Shown in pieces: positions 33,701-46,035 of a stretch of DNA of 64,000 bases; position 1 is the stretch's first letter, and each line of letters opens with the position of its first letter. Source of the DNA: Antarctobacter aquimaris. GTDB taxonomy: Bacteria > Pseudomonadota > Alphaproteobacteria > Rhodobacterales > Rhodobacteraceae. A program made the translations under genes and the position numbers. The notes beneath the pieces were generated by a model that saw only the letters and a program-made list of their open reading frames with translations, did not search any database and had not been told where the DNA came from. Location: the NCBI RefSeq assembly GCF_900184945.1, contig NZ_FXYF01000003.1:1-64000 (forward strand). The letters run 5' to 3'.

Positions 33701-34290
33701 ACTGGCAGAACGCGCAGCGACGGGCCGAGGAGCTGGCCGAGCGTCTGAAGCGCCGTTTGGAAGCGCTCGACCAGGAACGCTTCATCTCTGCCCAGCCTCC
33801 GCGCGTGCGCGGCGGCATGGTCGTCATTCCGCGCGGCCTCCTGATTTCCCGCGCGCCTGCAGACGAACTCGCGGCGACCGCGAACGGATTTTCCGAGGAT
33901 CCGGTCGCCCGGCGCAAGATCGAGATCGCGGCGATGGACGCGGTCATGGCGGTCGAGCGCGGGTTGGGGAACGCACCCACCGACGTCTCCGCGCAGAAGG
34001 TCGGCTACGACATCGCCTCCTACGACCCCAGGGCGGACCATCTGCGCTTCATCGAGGTCAAGGGCCGCATCGACGGCGCCGACACTGTGATGATCACGCG
34101 GCAGGAGGTCATCACATCGCTGCACGAACCCGACAAGTTCATTCTGGCCGTCGTCCAGGTCGAGAACGGCTTCGCCACTGCGCCGCGCTATGTCCGCGGC
34201 GCGCTCGACACGCGCGAGCCGCCCTTCGAGCACAACGCCATTCAGTTCAGCATCAAGAGCCTGCTTGAGCGGGCGGAAACGCCGACATGA
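30778..34290 (+). CDS. SNF2-family helicase with C-terminal DUF3883
   Basis: A 1170-residue protein. The ATPase core has Walker [13 protein letters not shown] at about residue 128, DEAH box ICDEAHRMS at about 228, and the C-terminal helicase motifs [28 protein letters not shown] and GRIHRIGQT at about 595. Long helical regions follow, and a DUF3883 domain closes the protein ([10 protein letters not shown] at about residue 1090, a PD-(D/E)xK-like E-x-K). It belongs to the HepA/SNF2-like helicases found with DUF1156 methylases and DUF499 ATPases in defence islands. It likely moves along or remodels invading DNA. GTG 30778 is chosen for its GAGG and the GTGA coupling; the open frame upstream overlaps DUF262 and is not part of the protein. 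Confidence 0.92.
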   Translation: [1170 protein letters not shown]

Positions 34291-34306
34291 TCAAGGGGAG
34301 AAGCCA

Positions 34307-34630
34307 ATGCCGACCAAGAAGATGACGGCCAAGCGAGCCGCATTGCTCGCAGAACTGGAATACTTGATCGGAAGCGAATGCTACAACGGAAGCATTCAGA
34401 ATTGGGGCCCGAACGGAACTCAATACTCGTCGGGCAGAGAGTTTCGCTATCCTCTGACGGTGGTCGATGAAGGTGGCGATAAGACCAAGTACCGCTACAA
34501 GGCCGATTCCAGCGATGCAATCCAACTCAGCTCCGGTCACTACGCTTTCGGCGCCAACCGGCTTCATGTAGTCGAGGGATTGAACAAGGTGCTCGACTAC
34601 CTCGAATCCAACCACGGATTGAAGCTGTAG
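34307..34630 (+). CDS. Unrecognised 107-aa protein in the defence locus
   Basis: Starts at ATG 34307 with GGGGAGA upstream, 16 bases after the helicase stop. It contains ALLAELEYLIGSECYNGSI, a central YPLTVVDEGGDKTKYRYKAD and a C-terminal VVEGLNKVLDYLESNHG. No family recognised. Small alpha/beta protein, probably cytoplasmic. Its location between helicase and methylase genes, where other members of this kind of locus carry small accessory genes, suggests a regulatory or anti-toxic role; this is inference. Confidence 0.75.
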   Translation: MPTKKMTAKRAALLAELEYLIGSECYNGSIQNWGPNGTQYSSGREFRYPLTVVDEGGDKTKYRYKADSSDAIQLSSGHYAFGANRLHVVEGLNKVLDYLESNHGLKL

Positions 34631-34691
34631 CATCTGCGACCGAAATTCCCGGCTGTTCACGAACTCCCGCGGCGGTACCCGAAGGCACATT

Positions 34692-37622
34692 ATGACCAAC
34701 TACAAGAAGAAACTCATCGAAGTCGCCATTCCGCTCGAAGCGATCAATGCGGCGTCGGCGCGGGAGAAGTCGATCCGGCATGGGCATCCCTCCACCCTGC
34801 ACCTTTGGTGGGCGCGTCGGCCGTTGGCGGCGTGTCGGGCGGTGCTGTTTGCGCAGCTGGTGGACGATCCCTCGTCCTGCGTCGATGAGCTGATGGCCGA
34901 TCCGAAACTGCGCGCGCGGGCCGAGGCGGAGCTGCCCGGGCGGGTGGCGGCGTGGGAGAAGAGCAAGGCAGCGGCCAAGAGGGCGGCGGCGAATGCGCCG
35001 GAGCCGACACTGGAGGATGTGGCGGTCGAGATCGAGCGCAAGCGGCTGTTTGCGATCATCGAGGACCTGGTGAAGTGGGAGAACTCGACCAACGAAGAGG
35101 TGCTGGAACGCGCGCGGGCCGAGATCCGGCGCAGCTGCGGCGGCGTGCTGCCCCCGGTCTATGACCCGTTTTCGGGCGGCGGGTCGATCCCGCTCGAGGC
35201 GCAGCGGCTGGGCCTGCCCGCCTATGGGTCCGACCTGAACCCGGTGGCGGTGATGATCGGCAAGGCGATGATCGAGATCCCGCCCAAGTTCAAGGACATG
35301 CCCCCCATCCACCCCGGCATCAAGGAGCGGTCGTTCTACCGCAACGCCGAAGGGCTGGCCGAGGATGTGAAATACTACGGCGCTTGGATGCGGAAGAAAG
35401 CGAAGGAGCGCATCGAGTCCTACTACCCACAGGTGGACGTGCCGAAATCTCTCGGAGGTGGAAAAGCGACAGTAGTTGCATGGATTTGGTCAAGGACGGT
35501 TCCAAGTCCAGACCCGGCCTTCGGTGACGTTCAGGTGCCAATTGCTTCAAGCTTCCTCTTGAGCTCCAAAGCGGGTGAAGAGACTTGGGTCCAACCAGTT
35601 GTCAACAAGGCTGAACGAACCATCAAGTATGTTATTCGCAAAGGTGGTACAAAAGCGGAGATAGCAACCGCCAAGGGGGGCACAAAACTCCAGCGTGCCA
35701 ATTTCAAATGCCTCATGTCGGATACTGCAATCACGGCAGACTATGTGAAAAGCGCTGGCAAGGCAGGGAAGATGGGCCAGGCCCTCCTAGCAATTATTGC
35801 AGAACGAAAAGGCGGACGAATCTACGTTGAACCCAACGATGAACATATAAACCGAGCATTCGCCCCTGAAATCGTTGAAGTCGCACGAGAGTGCAGAGAG
35901 ACTTTCCTCTACGGCGAGACTCCAGAACGTCTTACAGGCGGTACTTGCCACGGATATGGCTTGGACCAGTGGGGCAAGCTGTTTACTGACCGCCAGATTT
36001 TTGGGCTTAGTGCTTTCAGCGATTTGGTTCACGAGGCTAGAGAGAAGATTGAAGCAGACGCGCTTGCATCAGGCAAGCAGGCTGATGGGGTGCAACTGCA
36101 GCACGGTGGAGTTGGTGCAAAGGCATATGCCGAGGCAATCAGCGTATACTTGGCTTTCGCAATAGATCGGATGGCAGACGCCGGGAGTACAATTGCGACC
36201 TGGGCGCACAGCGGTTTCATTCGGTTCACCTTCGCGCGGCAGGCTATCCCGATGACGTGGGACTTTGCTGAGTGCAATTTTCTTAGTGATAGCACTGGGA
36301 ATTTCGGAGGTGCTATCGAGTGGATTTTCAAGGCAATATCCGAGTTTCAGCCCAGAAATACTGGTTCGCTGCGGCAACAGGATGCTCAACAGGTAGTTTT
36401 GCCGGAGGGCGCGGTCATTTCAACCGACCCTCCTTATTATGATAATATCGCATATGCAGACCTCTCTGATTTTTTCTACGTTTGGCTTCGCAGGGCGACT
36501 AAGTCCGTATTCCCAGAGTTGACCGCCGTGCTTGCTGTCCCCAAGACTGAAGAGCTTGTTGCTGTGGCCTACCGCCATGGCAGCAAAATCGAAGCGGAAG
36601 ATTTCTTTCTGTCGGGTATGACGCAAGCAATAACGAGTCTTGCACGCCAATCCTCGCCAGACTTACCCGCAACGATCTACTATGCCTTCAAGCAGAGCGA
36701 GGTCGAACAAGAAGGCCTCAGCTCAACCGGATGGGCAACATTCCTCCAAGCGGTTATCAATTCTGGATACATTATCGTCGGCACTTGGCCTGTTCGTACC
36801 GAGCGAGCAGCCCGAACCGTTGCCTCTGGCACCAACGCCCTCGCCAACTCGGTTGTCCTTGTTTGCCGCAAGAAGGACGCCACGGCCGAAACCATCACCC
36901 GCGCCGAGTTCATCCGCACGCTCAAGCGTGAACTGCCTCCGGCCATCGCCGAACTTCAGGCCGCCAACATTGCCCCGGCGGACATGCCACAATCTGCTAT
37001 CGGCCCCGGCATGGGCGTCTTCTCACGCTACAAGGCCGTGCTCGAGGCCGACGACAGCGCGATGACTGTCAAGACTGCGCTGCAGCTGATCAATGCCGAG
37101 CTCGACGAGTATCTCGGCGGCATCCAGGGCGAGTTCGACGCCGACACCCGTTTCGCAATCACCTGGTTCGAACAGAACGGCATGGGCAAGGGCGACTATG
37201 GCGTGGCCGACAACCTCGCCCGCGCCCGCGGCATCTCGGTCGACAGCGTGAAGCATGCCGGGATCGTCGAAAGTGCTGCGGGCAAGGTGCGGCTGCTGAA
37301 ACGCGATGAGCTCGACCCCGATTGGGCGCCCGAGGAGGATGGGCATCTGACCATCTGGGAATGCCTGCAGCACCTCGTGCGCCTGCACGAGCGGACGGGC
37401 CTGTCGCACGACAGCGCCGCACTGCTCAAGCGCTTCGGGCCACAGGCAGAGGCGGTGAAGGATCTGGCCTATTGCCTCTACGACATCGCCGCCAACAAGC
37501 GGCGCGAGGCGTCCGAGGCCACGGTCTACAACGCCCTGATCGCCGACTGGTCCGAGCTGAGCCAGATGGCCGCCACGGTTTCGCTTGAAGGGCGGAACCG
37601 GCAAACGCGATTTGAACTGTAA
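34692..37622 (+). CDS. DUF1156 adenine-specific DNA methyltransferase
   Basis: A 976-residue protein. DUF1156 opens it (IPLEAINAASAREKSIRHGHPSTLHLWWARRPLAACRAVLF). The AdoMet-binding DPFSGGGSIPLEAQRLG is at about residues 157-173 and the catalytic STDPPYYDNIAYADLSDFFYVWLRR at about 576-600, so this is an N6-adenine-type enzyme with a long insertion between motifs; the insertion probably carries target recognition. The middle (about 35430-36850) is visibly less GC-rich than both ends of the gene, suggesting a swapped specificity region. It may mark host DNA as self for the helicase/ATPase effector. It is followed after 11 bases by the ATPase gene. Confidence 0.93.
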   Translation: MTNYKKKLIEVAIPLEAINAASAREKSIRHGHPSTLHLWWARRPLAACRAVLFAQLVDDPSSCVDELMADPKLRARAEAELPGRVAAWEKSKAAAKRAAANAPEPTLEDVAVEIERKRLFAIIEDLVKWENSTNEEVLERARAEIRRSCGGVLPPVYDPFSGGGSIPLEAQRLGLPAYGSDLNPVAVMIGKAMIEIPPKFKDMPPIHPGIKERSFYRNAEGLAEDVKYYGAWMRKKAKERIESYYPQVDVPKSLGGGKATVVAWIWSRTVPSPDPAFGDVQVPIASSFLLSSKAGEETWVQPVVNKAERTIKYVIRKGGTKAEIATAKGGTKLQRANFKCLMSDTAITADYVKSAGKAGKMGQALLAIIAERKGGRIYVEPNDEHINRAFAPEIVEVARECRETFLYGETPERLTGGTCHGYGLDQWGKLFTDRQIFGLSAFSDLVHEAREKIEADALASGKQADGVQLQHGGVGAKAYAEAISVYLAFAIDRMADAGSTIATWAHSGFIRFTFARQAIPMTWDFAECNFLSDSTGNFGGAIEWIFKAISEFQPRNTGSLRQQDAQQVVLPEGAVISTDPPYYDNIAYADLSDFFYVWLRRATKSVFPELTAVLAVPKTEELVAVAYRHGSKIEAEDFFLSGMTQAITSLARQSSPDLPATIYYAFKQSEVEQEGLSSTGWATFLQAVINSGYIIVGTWPVRTERAARTVASGTNALANSVVLVCRKKDATAETITRAEFIRTLKRELPPAIAELQAANIAPADMPQSAIGPGMGVFSRYKAVLEADDSAMTVKTALQLINAELDEYLGGIQGEFDADTRFAITWFEQNGMGKGDYGVADNLARARGISVDSVKHAGIVESAAGKVRLLKRDELDPDWAPEEDGHLTIWECLQHLVRLHERTGLSHDSAALLKRFGPQAEAVKDLAYCLYDIAANKRREASEATVYNALIADWSELSQMAATVSLEGRNRQTRFEL

Positions 37623-37633
37623 GGATTCCCTCG

Positions 37634-40930
<3,297 letters not shown>

Positions 40931-40973
40931 AACCCGATCTTCGATCTTGCAGGCACAAAGCGACGAACTAATC

Positions 40974-42050
40974 TTAGCCGGTCTTGCAGCCCCAGAAGGA
41001 CGTGTGATCGGCCGCGAAGTAGCCGTCCGCGACCCGGAAATACCCCTGCAGTTCGACGGTATCGCCCGCAGTCAGCGGGACCATCGTCTGCAGCCAGATG
41101 GCGGTGGCCAGCGAGACATGGGTGGCGGAGATCTCCCCGAGGGAGCCGCGGATTTCCGTCGCGCCGTTCAGGACGAGCCGCCCCCGCATGCGGGCGGTGG
41201 TGCTGGCATTGACCTTGTACATGAGCGTCGCGCCGAAGAGGTAGGTGCCGTCGACCGGCGCCACGAAGTGGTTGTTCGCGGCGTCGAAGGCCCCCTGGTC
41301 GTTGTAGTCGGTGTTGTTCAGCCCGATCTTCGTCCACGTCCCGACCCCGACGTAATTGTCGTAGTTCGTGTAAGCCTTGAACCGCGGCAGCCGGGGCTGA
41401 TCGACGATGCCGTTGGCGTTGTCGACGCTCAGCCCATCGAAGAAGGTGCTGCCGTCGGCCGAGACCGCGAGGCGGAAGCGGTCCGAGCCGAAGAGGCCGA
41501 CCAGCGCCTTGGTCACGAAACCGGTCTGCAGCGTCAGCCCGAGATCGTCGCCGGCCGCCTCCTTGTTCATGGTGTAGAACAGATCGCCGGTCCCGCCCTC
41601 GGCCACGGTCTTCGCCGTCCAGAGCGCGGCGTTGAGCTTGGCCGAGAACGGGTTCGAGGCGTCGGCCGTGGTGCCGACGCCGAGCAGCGCGATGTTCTGC
41701 AGCGCGGCCGGTGTGGTTCCGACCCAGCCCGCGCCATCGTAGACCAGCAGCAGGCTCTCGTCCTCGACCCAAGCCCGCCAGCCGGTCCGGGGCGGCAGGC
41801 GCAGCCAGGCGCCGTCCGTCCAGAGCGCCACGTTCAGGTCCCAGCCCGTCCAGTCGCCGGTAGCACCGGAGCCGACGATGTAACGGTCGCCATCAGTGGG
41901 GCTGGCGGGCGGCGCTGTCAGATCGCGGTCGAGCACGGAAAGCTGGACGAGCCCGTCGAGGATCCGCAGCGCCTCGTTGTGGGTGACGTGCTTCTGGGCC
42001 TGCGCCGCGAGGATGTAGGGCAACAGGAGGTGGGTCGTGGCGTCGGACAT
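40974..42050 (-). CDS. DUF2793 tail fibre-like protein
   Basis: A 358-residue protein from ATG 42050. The DUF2793 region is clear: LPYILAAQAQKHVTHNEALRILDGLVQLSV, then DGDRYIVGSGATGDW and WTDGAWLRLPPRTGWRAWVEDE. The C-terminal part (from about residue 220) has a C1q/TNF-like beta fold flavour (GTYLFGATLMYKVN, ends FWGCKTG). Such proteins sit distal to GTA-type tail tips and probably bind receptors or capsule. It is the last late gene of the prophage, converging on the defence locus. Confidence 0.85.
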   Translation of the reverse strand: MSDATTHLLLPYILAAQAQKHVTHNEALRILDGLVQLSVLDRDLTAPPASPTDGDRYIVGSGATGDWTGWDLNVALWTDGAWLRLPPRTGWRAWVEDESLLLVYDGAGWVGTTPAALQNIALLGVGTTADASNPFSAKLNAALWTAKTVAEGGTGDLFYTMNKEAAGDDLGLTLQTGFVTKALVGLFGSDRFRLAVSADGSTFFDGLSVDNANGIVDQPRLPRFKAYTNYDNYVGVGTWTKIGLNNTDYNDQGAFDAANNHFVAPVDGTYLFGATLMYKVNASTTARMRGRLVLNGATEIRGSLGEISATHVSLATAIWLQTMVPLTAGDTVELQGYFRVADGYFAADHTSFWGCKTG

Positions 42051-42060
42051 GGGATCGCCT

Positions 42061-45000
42061 TCAGAACAGGAGCGTGACGGTCTTGGGCGCGCCCCGCCCG
42101 ACAAGGGCGGAGAGCTGGGAGATGCGGATATCGAGCGTGTCGCCGGGCCCGAGCGGCGCGCCCCAGTCGGCGGTCTGCTGGGCGGCGGTGTAGACGGCGC
42201 TGGGGGTGGCGGTGCTCAGCAGCCGCTTTACCGTTGCACCGTCGAGGATTTCGACCTCGTAGGCTTCCAGTTCCTCGGCCAGCGGCACCTCAACAGCGCC
42301 CCAGCTGTCGGCGGAAAGTGCGCGGGACCGGCGCGTCCAGCGGATGGTGAGATCGCCGGGGGTGCGCGGCGTGCGCCATGGCTGCTGGACATGGGCGACA
42401 GAGAAGGGTCGCAGTCCGACGCCCTCGGGCGTGAAGGCCTGCGCCACATAGGTCTCGTCGCTGACCGGGCGGCTCGCCGGGCCGATGCGCCAGTTCCACG
42501 GGATGCCGAGATCGGCCTCGGCGATGGGCAGCGAGGCGAGGCTGTCGTCGAGCACGACCACCCGCGCGCCAGCGGGCGCCGGGTTGCCCATCGCACTTTC
42601 GGTACCCCGCTGGCCACGCAAGAGCCGGGTGAGCTGATACCGGCCGGGCGCGAGCAGCTCCGCCGCGCCCGCCTGCAAGATCTCCCAGACGCCGGGCGCG
42701 CTCTCGATGGCCAGCGCGTTCGCCCCGCCGAACAGCGTCAGGTCCGTGACGCTCTCCAGCGTGCCGGTCAGCAGATCGACCACCAGCGCATTGCCGAGGT
42801 CGAAGCGCGATGTGGGCCCAGCGTAGAAGTCCGAGACCAGAGTCCCGATCCGGGCGCGGCTGCCGAATGTCGTCAGCAGCTCGAAGCCATCGGTCGAGGG
42901 GCTGCGGAACACCGCCATCTCGCCGGGCCAGGGAACCGCGTGCGCGGCGACCAGCGGCCGATGCGCGGGCTGGTCCTCGGTAAGCTGCGGCAGGTCCATC
43001 AGCACCGCATCCGGCGCACCGAACACCACGGCCCGCGTCAATGACGCGGCGCGGGGATCGCCGGGCGGCAGGTCGTAGGTCGTTCGGTCCTGGCGGACCG
43101 CCTCGATGCCGCGCGCCTCGGCGTCGGCGATGGAGACGAGCCGCAGATCGGCCAGCCGCCCGTCATGGGAGAGCCGGATCGCGTCAGCCGGATCAAGGGC
43201 GAGGCGCGAGGGCGGCAATCGAAACGCCGCGGTCTCGCGCCCCAGCCACGCCTCCATCAGCGCGCGGCGGCAGCGGCGCTCTGCCTCTTCTGGCGGCACC
43301 GCCATCGGGAAGGACTCGGACGCGATGCGCGTCGTGTCCACGGTGATGCGCCGCGCCTCGACGAGGGCCGCGTCGTAATCCTCGTCGGCACGGGCGACCT
43401 GCCACTTCAGCGCCTGCGGCAGTTCCGTCTCCTGACCGCGCGTGAGCTCGAGAATGTCCCCTTCACGACCGGCGACCAGATCGTCGGGCGCAAGGGTCGC
43501 GACAGAGGACCGGCCGCGCATGACGAAGCGGATCACGCCCTCGGTTTCCACCGCGTCGAAGCCGAAATGCCGCGACAGCGTGGTGATCGAGGCGCGCGGG
43601 CTTTCCAGCGCGGTGATGGCGTAGCCCTCGACCGCGCCCCAGAGGCCGGAGACGTCGATCCTCGACTCGGGCATCCCGGCCCGCAGGCAGAGGTGCCGGA
43701 CCAGCGCCGCAAGCGACACCGCGCCGAGCCGCCCCGTCAGCCAGTGGCCGAGCCGCCAGTTCGCCCCGTCCGTCCAGACGTCGGTCAGCGCCGGGAAGAA
43801 GGGATAGGGCCGCGCGTCCCAGGTCCAGGCGGCGCATTCGGGCACATGCACCATCGGCCCGCCGTAGACCGAGGACAGCGGGTTGTTCGCCGCGTCGCCC
43901 CACCAGAGATACGTCGCCTCGAGATAGGCGCGCTGGATCGCGTCGTCGCGCCAGCCCCGCGAGAAATGCGGCGTGAAGCTCTCGGACGACTTCGGGTCGA
44001 AGAATACGTTGGGCTGGTTGGTGCCCCGGTCGATGGCCGGGCAGCCCAACTCGGTGAACCAGATCGGCTTCGACTGCGGCACCCACGCCGTCGGCGTCCC
44101 GCTCTCCACCCCACCCGGGCGGTCGTAATGCGGGTTCGACCACCAGGCGCGCAGGTCCTTGTAGCGGAAGACCCACGGCTTGGCCGCCGCGCCGTCTGTA
44201 ATCGCGGTCCGGACCTGCGCGGTGCGATCCGCCGCGCTGGCATAGAACCAGTCGAAGCCTTCGCCGCCCGCGATGTTCCCCTGCAGGTATGCCCTGTCGT
44301 AGATCGCGGGCCAGCCCTCGGCCGCGTCGAGATGCTCGAAACCGTCGCGCCAGTCGGAGAGCGGCATGTAGTTGTCGATGCCGACGAAATCGATCTCCGG
44401 ATCGGCCCAGAGCGGGTCGAGATGGAAGAACACGTCCCCCGAACCACCGCCCGGCTGGTGCCCGAAATACTCCGACCAGTCGGCGGCGTAACCGATCTTG
44501 GTGCCGGACCCGAGGATCGAGCGCACATCCGCGAGGAGGTCCCGATACGCCTGCACGGCGGGATAGGTGGCCGCGCCCGAGCGGATCGTCGTCAGCCCCG
44601 GCATCTCGGTGCCGATCAGGAAGGCGTCGACCCCGCCCGCCGCCGCGCAGAGATGGGCGTAGTGCAGCACCATACGCCGCAGGCCCCAGTCGCCGGATGG
44701 GCCAGTCCACGAAACCGACTGGCCAGCTACACTGAAGTTCGCAGGCGTCGCCGCGCCGAACAGCGCCGCGACCTGGCTTGCGGCCGTGGCGGTCTTGTCC
44801 ACGGTCCCGGCGAAGCCTGCGGCGGGAGAACAGGTGATCCGCCCCCGCCACGGGAAGGCAGGTTGGCCCGTCTCCGCAGCGTTGTCGCTGTAGGGGTTCG
44901 GCAGCGTGTTGCCGGGCGGCACATCCATCAGGATGAACGGGTAGAAGGTGACCCGCAGCCCGCGGGCCTTCATCTCCTGGATCGCCTGCACCACGGCGAA

Positions 45001-46026
45001 GTCCGACGGCGTGCCGCCATAGACCGGGCGGTCCTGGTCGTCGCGACTGACGAGGAAGGCATCGGCGCGGCTCACGCCATTCACCGCCCAACTGGCGGGC
45101 GTGGTGGATTTGGCCGAGACCTCGACGCCCGGCCGCACCTTGCAGGAACCCGCGCGCAGATCGTCGCCGAACCAGGCGACGACGAGGCTTACGCTCTCGA
45201 CCGCAGGCGCCATGGCCTGCAGCCGGTCGAGCGCCTCCACCATGTCGGTGGAGTCGGCCAGAGCGTTCAGGTTCTCGGGCACCGTCGTGCCGCCATCGGT
45301 CTTGCGGATCGCCTGCGTCGCGTAGGTGAACTCGCCCGAGGCCGGGATCATGGTGACGGCGCGGGTCAGCCCCTCGGCGGTGTCGGGATCGGCGAGTGGG
45401 CGGAACACCTCGAAGGAGAGTTGCGGCAGGCGGTTGCCGTAGGTCGAGAGCGCCAGTTCCTCGAAGACCACATAGGCCGTGCCGCGACAGGCGGGCGTGC
45501 TGGCCGCGCCCATCTTCGCCGCGATGAACGGGTCGGCGGTCTGCGACTCGTCGCCCGGATACCAGCGCCAGTTGACGCCGGAGAGGTCCATCGGCTTGCC
45601 GTCGGCCCAGATGCGCCCGATGCCGGTGATCGGCCCCTCGCAGAGCGCCACGGCGAAGGAGGCATAGTAGAGATACTCGGTCGTCTTGACCTTGCCGCCC
45701 CCGCCGCCCTTGCCGCCGCCCTGCGTGGTGGTCTTGGTCTCCTCGCGGAAATCCGTCGCCCAGATGATGTTGCCGCCCATCCGCATCCGGCCGTAGAGCC
45801 GCGGGATCACCGCGCCCTCGGTGGCAGAGGTGATGCGCAGCGTGTCGAGCCGCGCGCCCTCGATGCGCTGGGTGGGCGCCAGCGACGAGATGATCCAGCT
45901 GTCGACGACCGAGCCGATGGTGGAGCCGATGAAGCCGCCGATGGTCGCGGCGCTGACGCCGAGGATCGCGCCGCCGATGCTGCCGCCAATGGCGGCGCCG
46001 GCCGCGCCGAGAACGAGGGTGGCCAT
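42061..46026 (-). CDS. GTA-type baseplate/host-specificity megaprotein
   Basis: A 1321-residue protein matching the GTA gp15 plan: a Gly/Ala-rich N-terminus (residues 1-40), a tail-tip part, a glycoside-hydrolase-like TIM barrel in the first half (DFVGIDNYMPLSDWRDG, IWFTELGCPAIDRGTNQPN, VYGGPMVHVPECAAWTWDARPYPFFP) and a phage tail J-like C-terminal half with fibronectin-like end. In GTA particles this protein forms the baseplate hub and megatron and touches the cell surface. Normal length for the family; start ATG 46026. Confidence 0.92.
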   Translation of the reverse strand: MATLVLGAAGAAIGGSIGGAILGVSAATIGGFIGSTIGSVVDSWIISSLAPTQRIEGARLDTLRITSATEGAVIPRLYGRMRMGGNIIWATDFREETKTTTQGGGKGGGGGKVKTTEYLYYASFAVALCEGPITGIGRIWADGKPMDLSGVNWRWYPGDESQTADPFIAAKMGAASTPACRGTAYVVFEELALSTYGNRLPQLSFEVFRPLADPDTAEGLTRAVTMIPASGEFTYATQAIRKTDGGTTVPENLNALADSTDMVEALDRLQAMAPAVESVSLVVAWFGDDLRAGSCKVRPGVEVSAKSTTPASWAVNGVSRADAFLVSRDDQDRPVYGGTPSDFAVVQAIQEMKARGLRVTFYPFILMDVPPGNTLPNPYSDNAAETGQPAFPWRGRITCSPAAGFAGTVDKTATAASQVAALFGAATPANFSVAGQSVSWTGPSGDWGLRRMVLHYAHLCAAAGGVDAFLIGTEMPGLTTIRSGAATYPAVQAYRDLLADVRSILGSGTKIGYAADWSEYFGHQPGGGSGDVFFHLDPLWADPEIDFVGIDNYMPLSDWRDGFEHLDAAEGWPAIYDRAYLQGNIAGGEGFDWFYASAADRTAQVRTAITDGAAAKPWVFRYKDLRAWWSNPHYDRPGGVESGTPTAWVPQSKPIWFTELGCPAIDRGTNQPNVFFDPKSSESFTPHFSRGWRDDAIQRAYLEATYLWWGDAANNPLSSVYGGPMVHVPECAAWTWDARPYPFFPALTDVWTDGANWRLGHWLTGRLGAVSLAALVRHLCLRAGMPESRIDVSGLWGAVEGYAITALESPRASITTLSRHFGFDAVETEGVIRFVMRGRSSVATLAPDDLVAGREGDILELTRGQETELPQALKWQVARADEDYDAALVEARRITVDTTRIASESFPMAVPPEEAERRCRRALMEAWLGRETAAFRLPPSRLALDPADAIRLSHDGRLADLRLVSIADAEARGIEAVRQDRTTYDLPPGDPRAASLTRAVVFGAPDAVLMDLPQLTEDQPAHRPLVAAHAVPWPGEMAVFRSPSTDGFELLTTFGSRARIGTLVSDFYAGPTSRFDLGNALVVDLLTGTLESVTDLTLFGGANALAIESAPGVWEILQAGAAELLAPGRYQLTRLLRGQRGTESAMGNPAPAGARVVVLDDSLASLPIAEADLGIPWNWRIGPASRPVSDETYVAQAFTPEGVGLRPFSVAHVQQPWRTPRTPGDLTIRWTRRSRALSADSWGAVEVPLAEELEAYEVEILDGATVKRLLSTATPSAVYTAAQQTADWGAPLGPGDTLDIRISQLSALVGRGAPKTVTLLF

Positions 46027-46035
46027 GGTCGGAAC

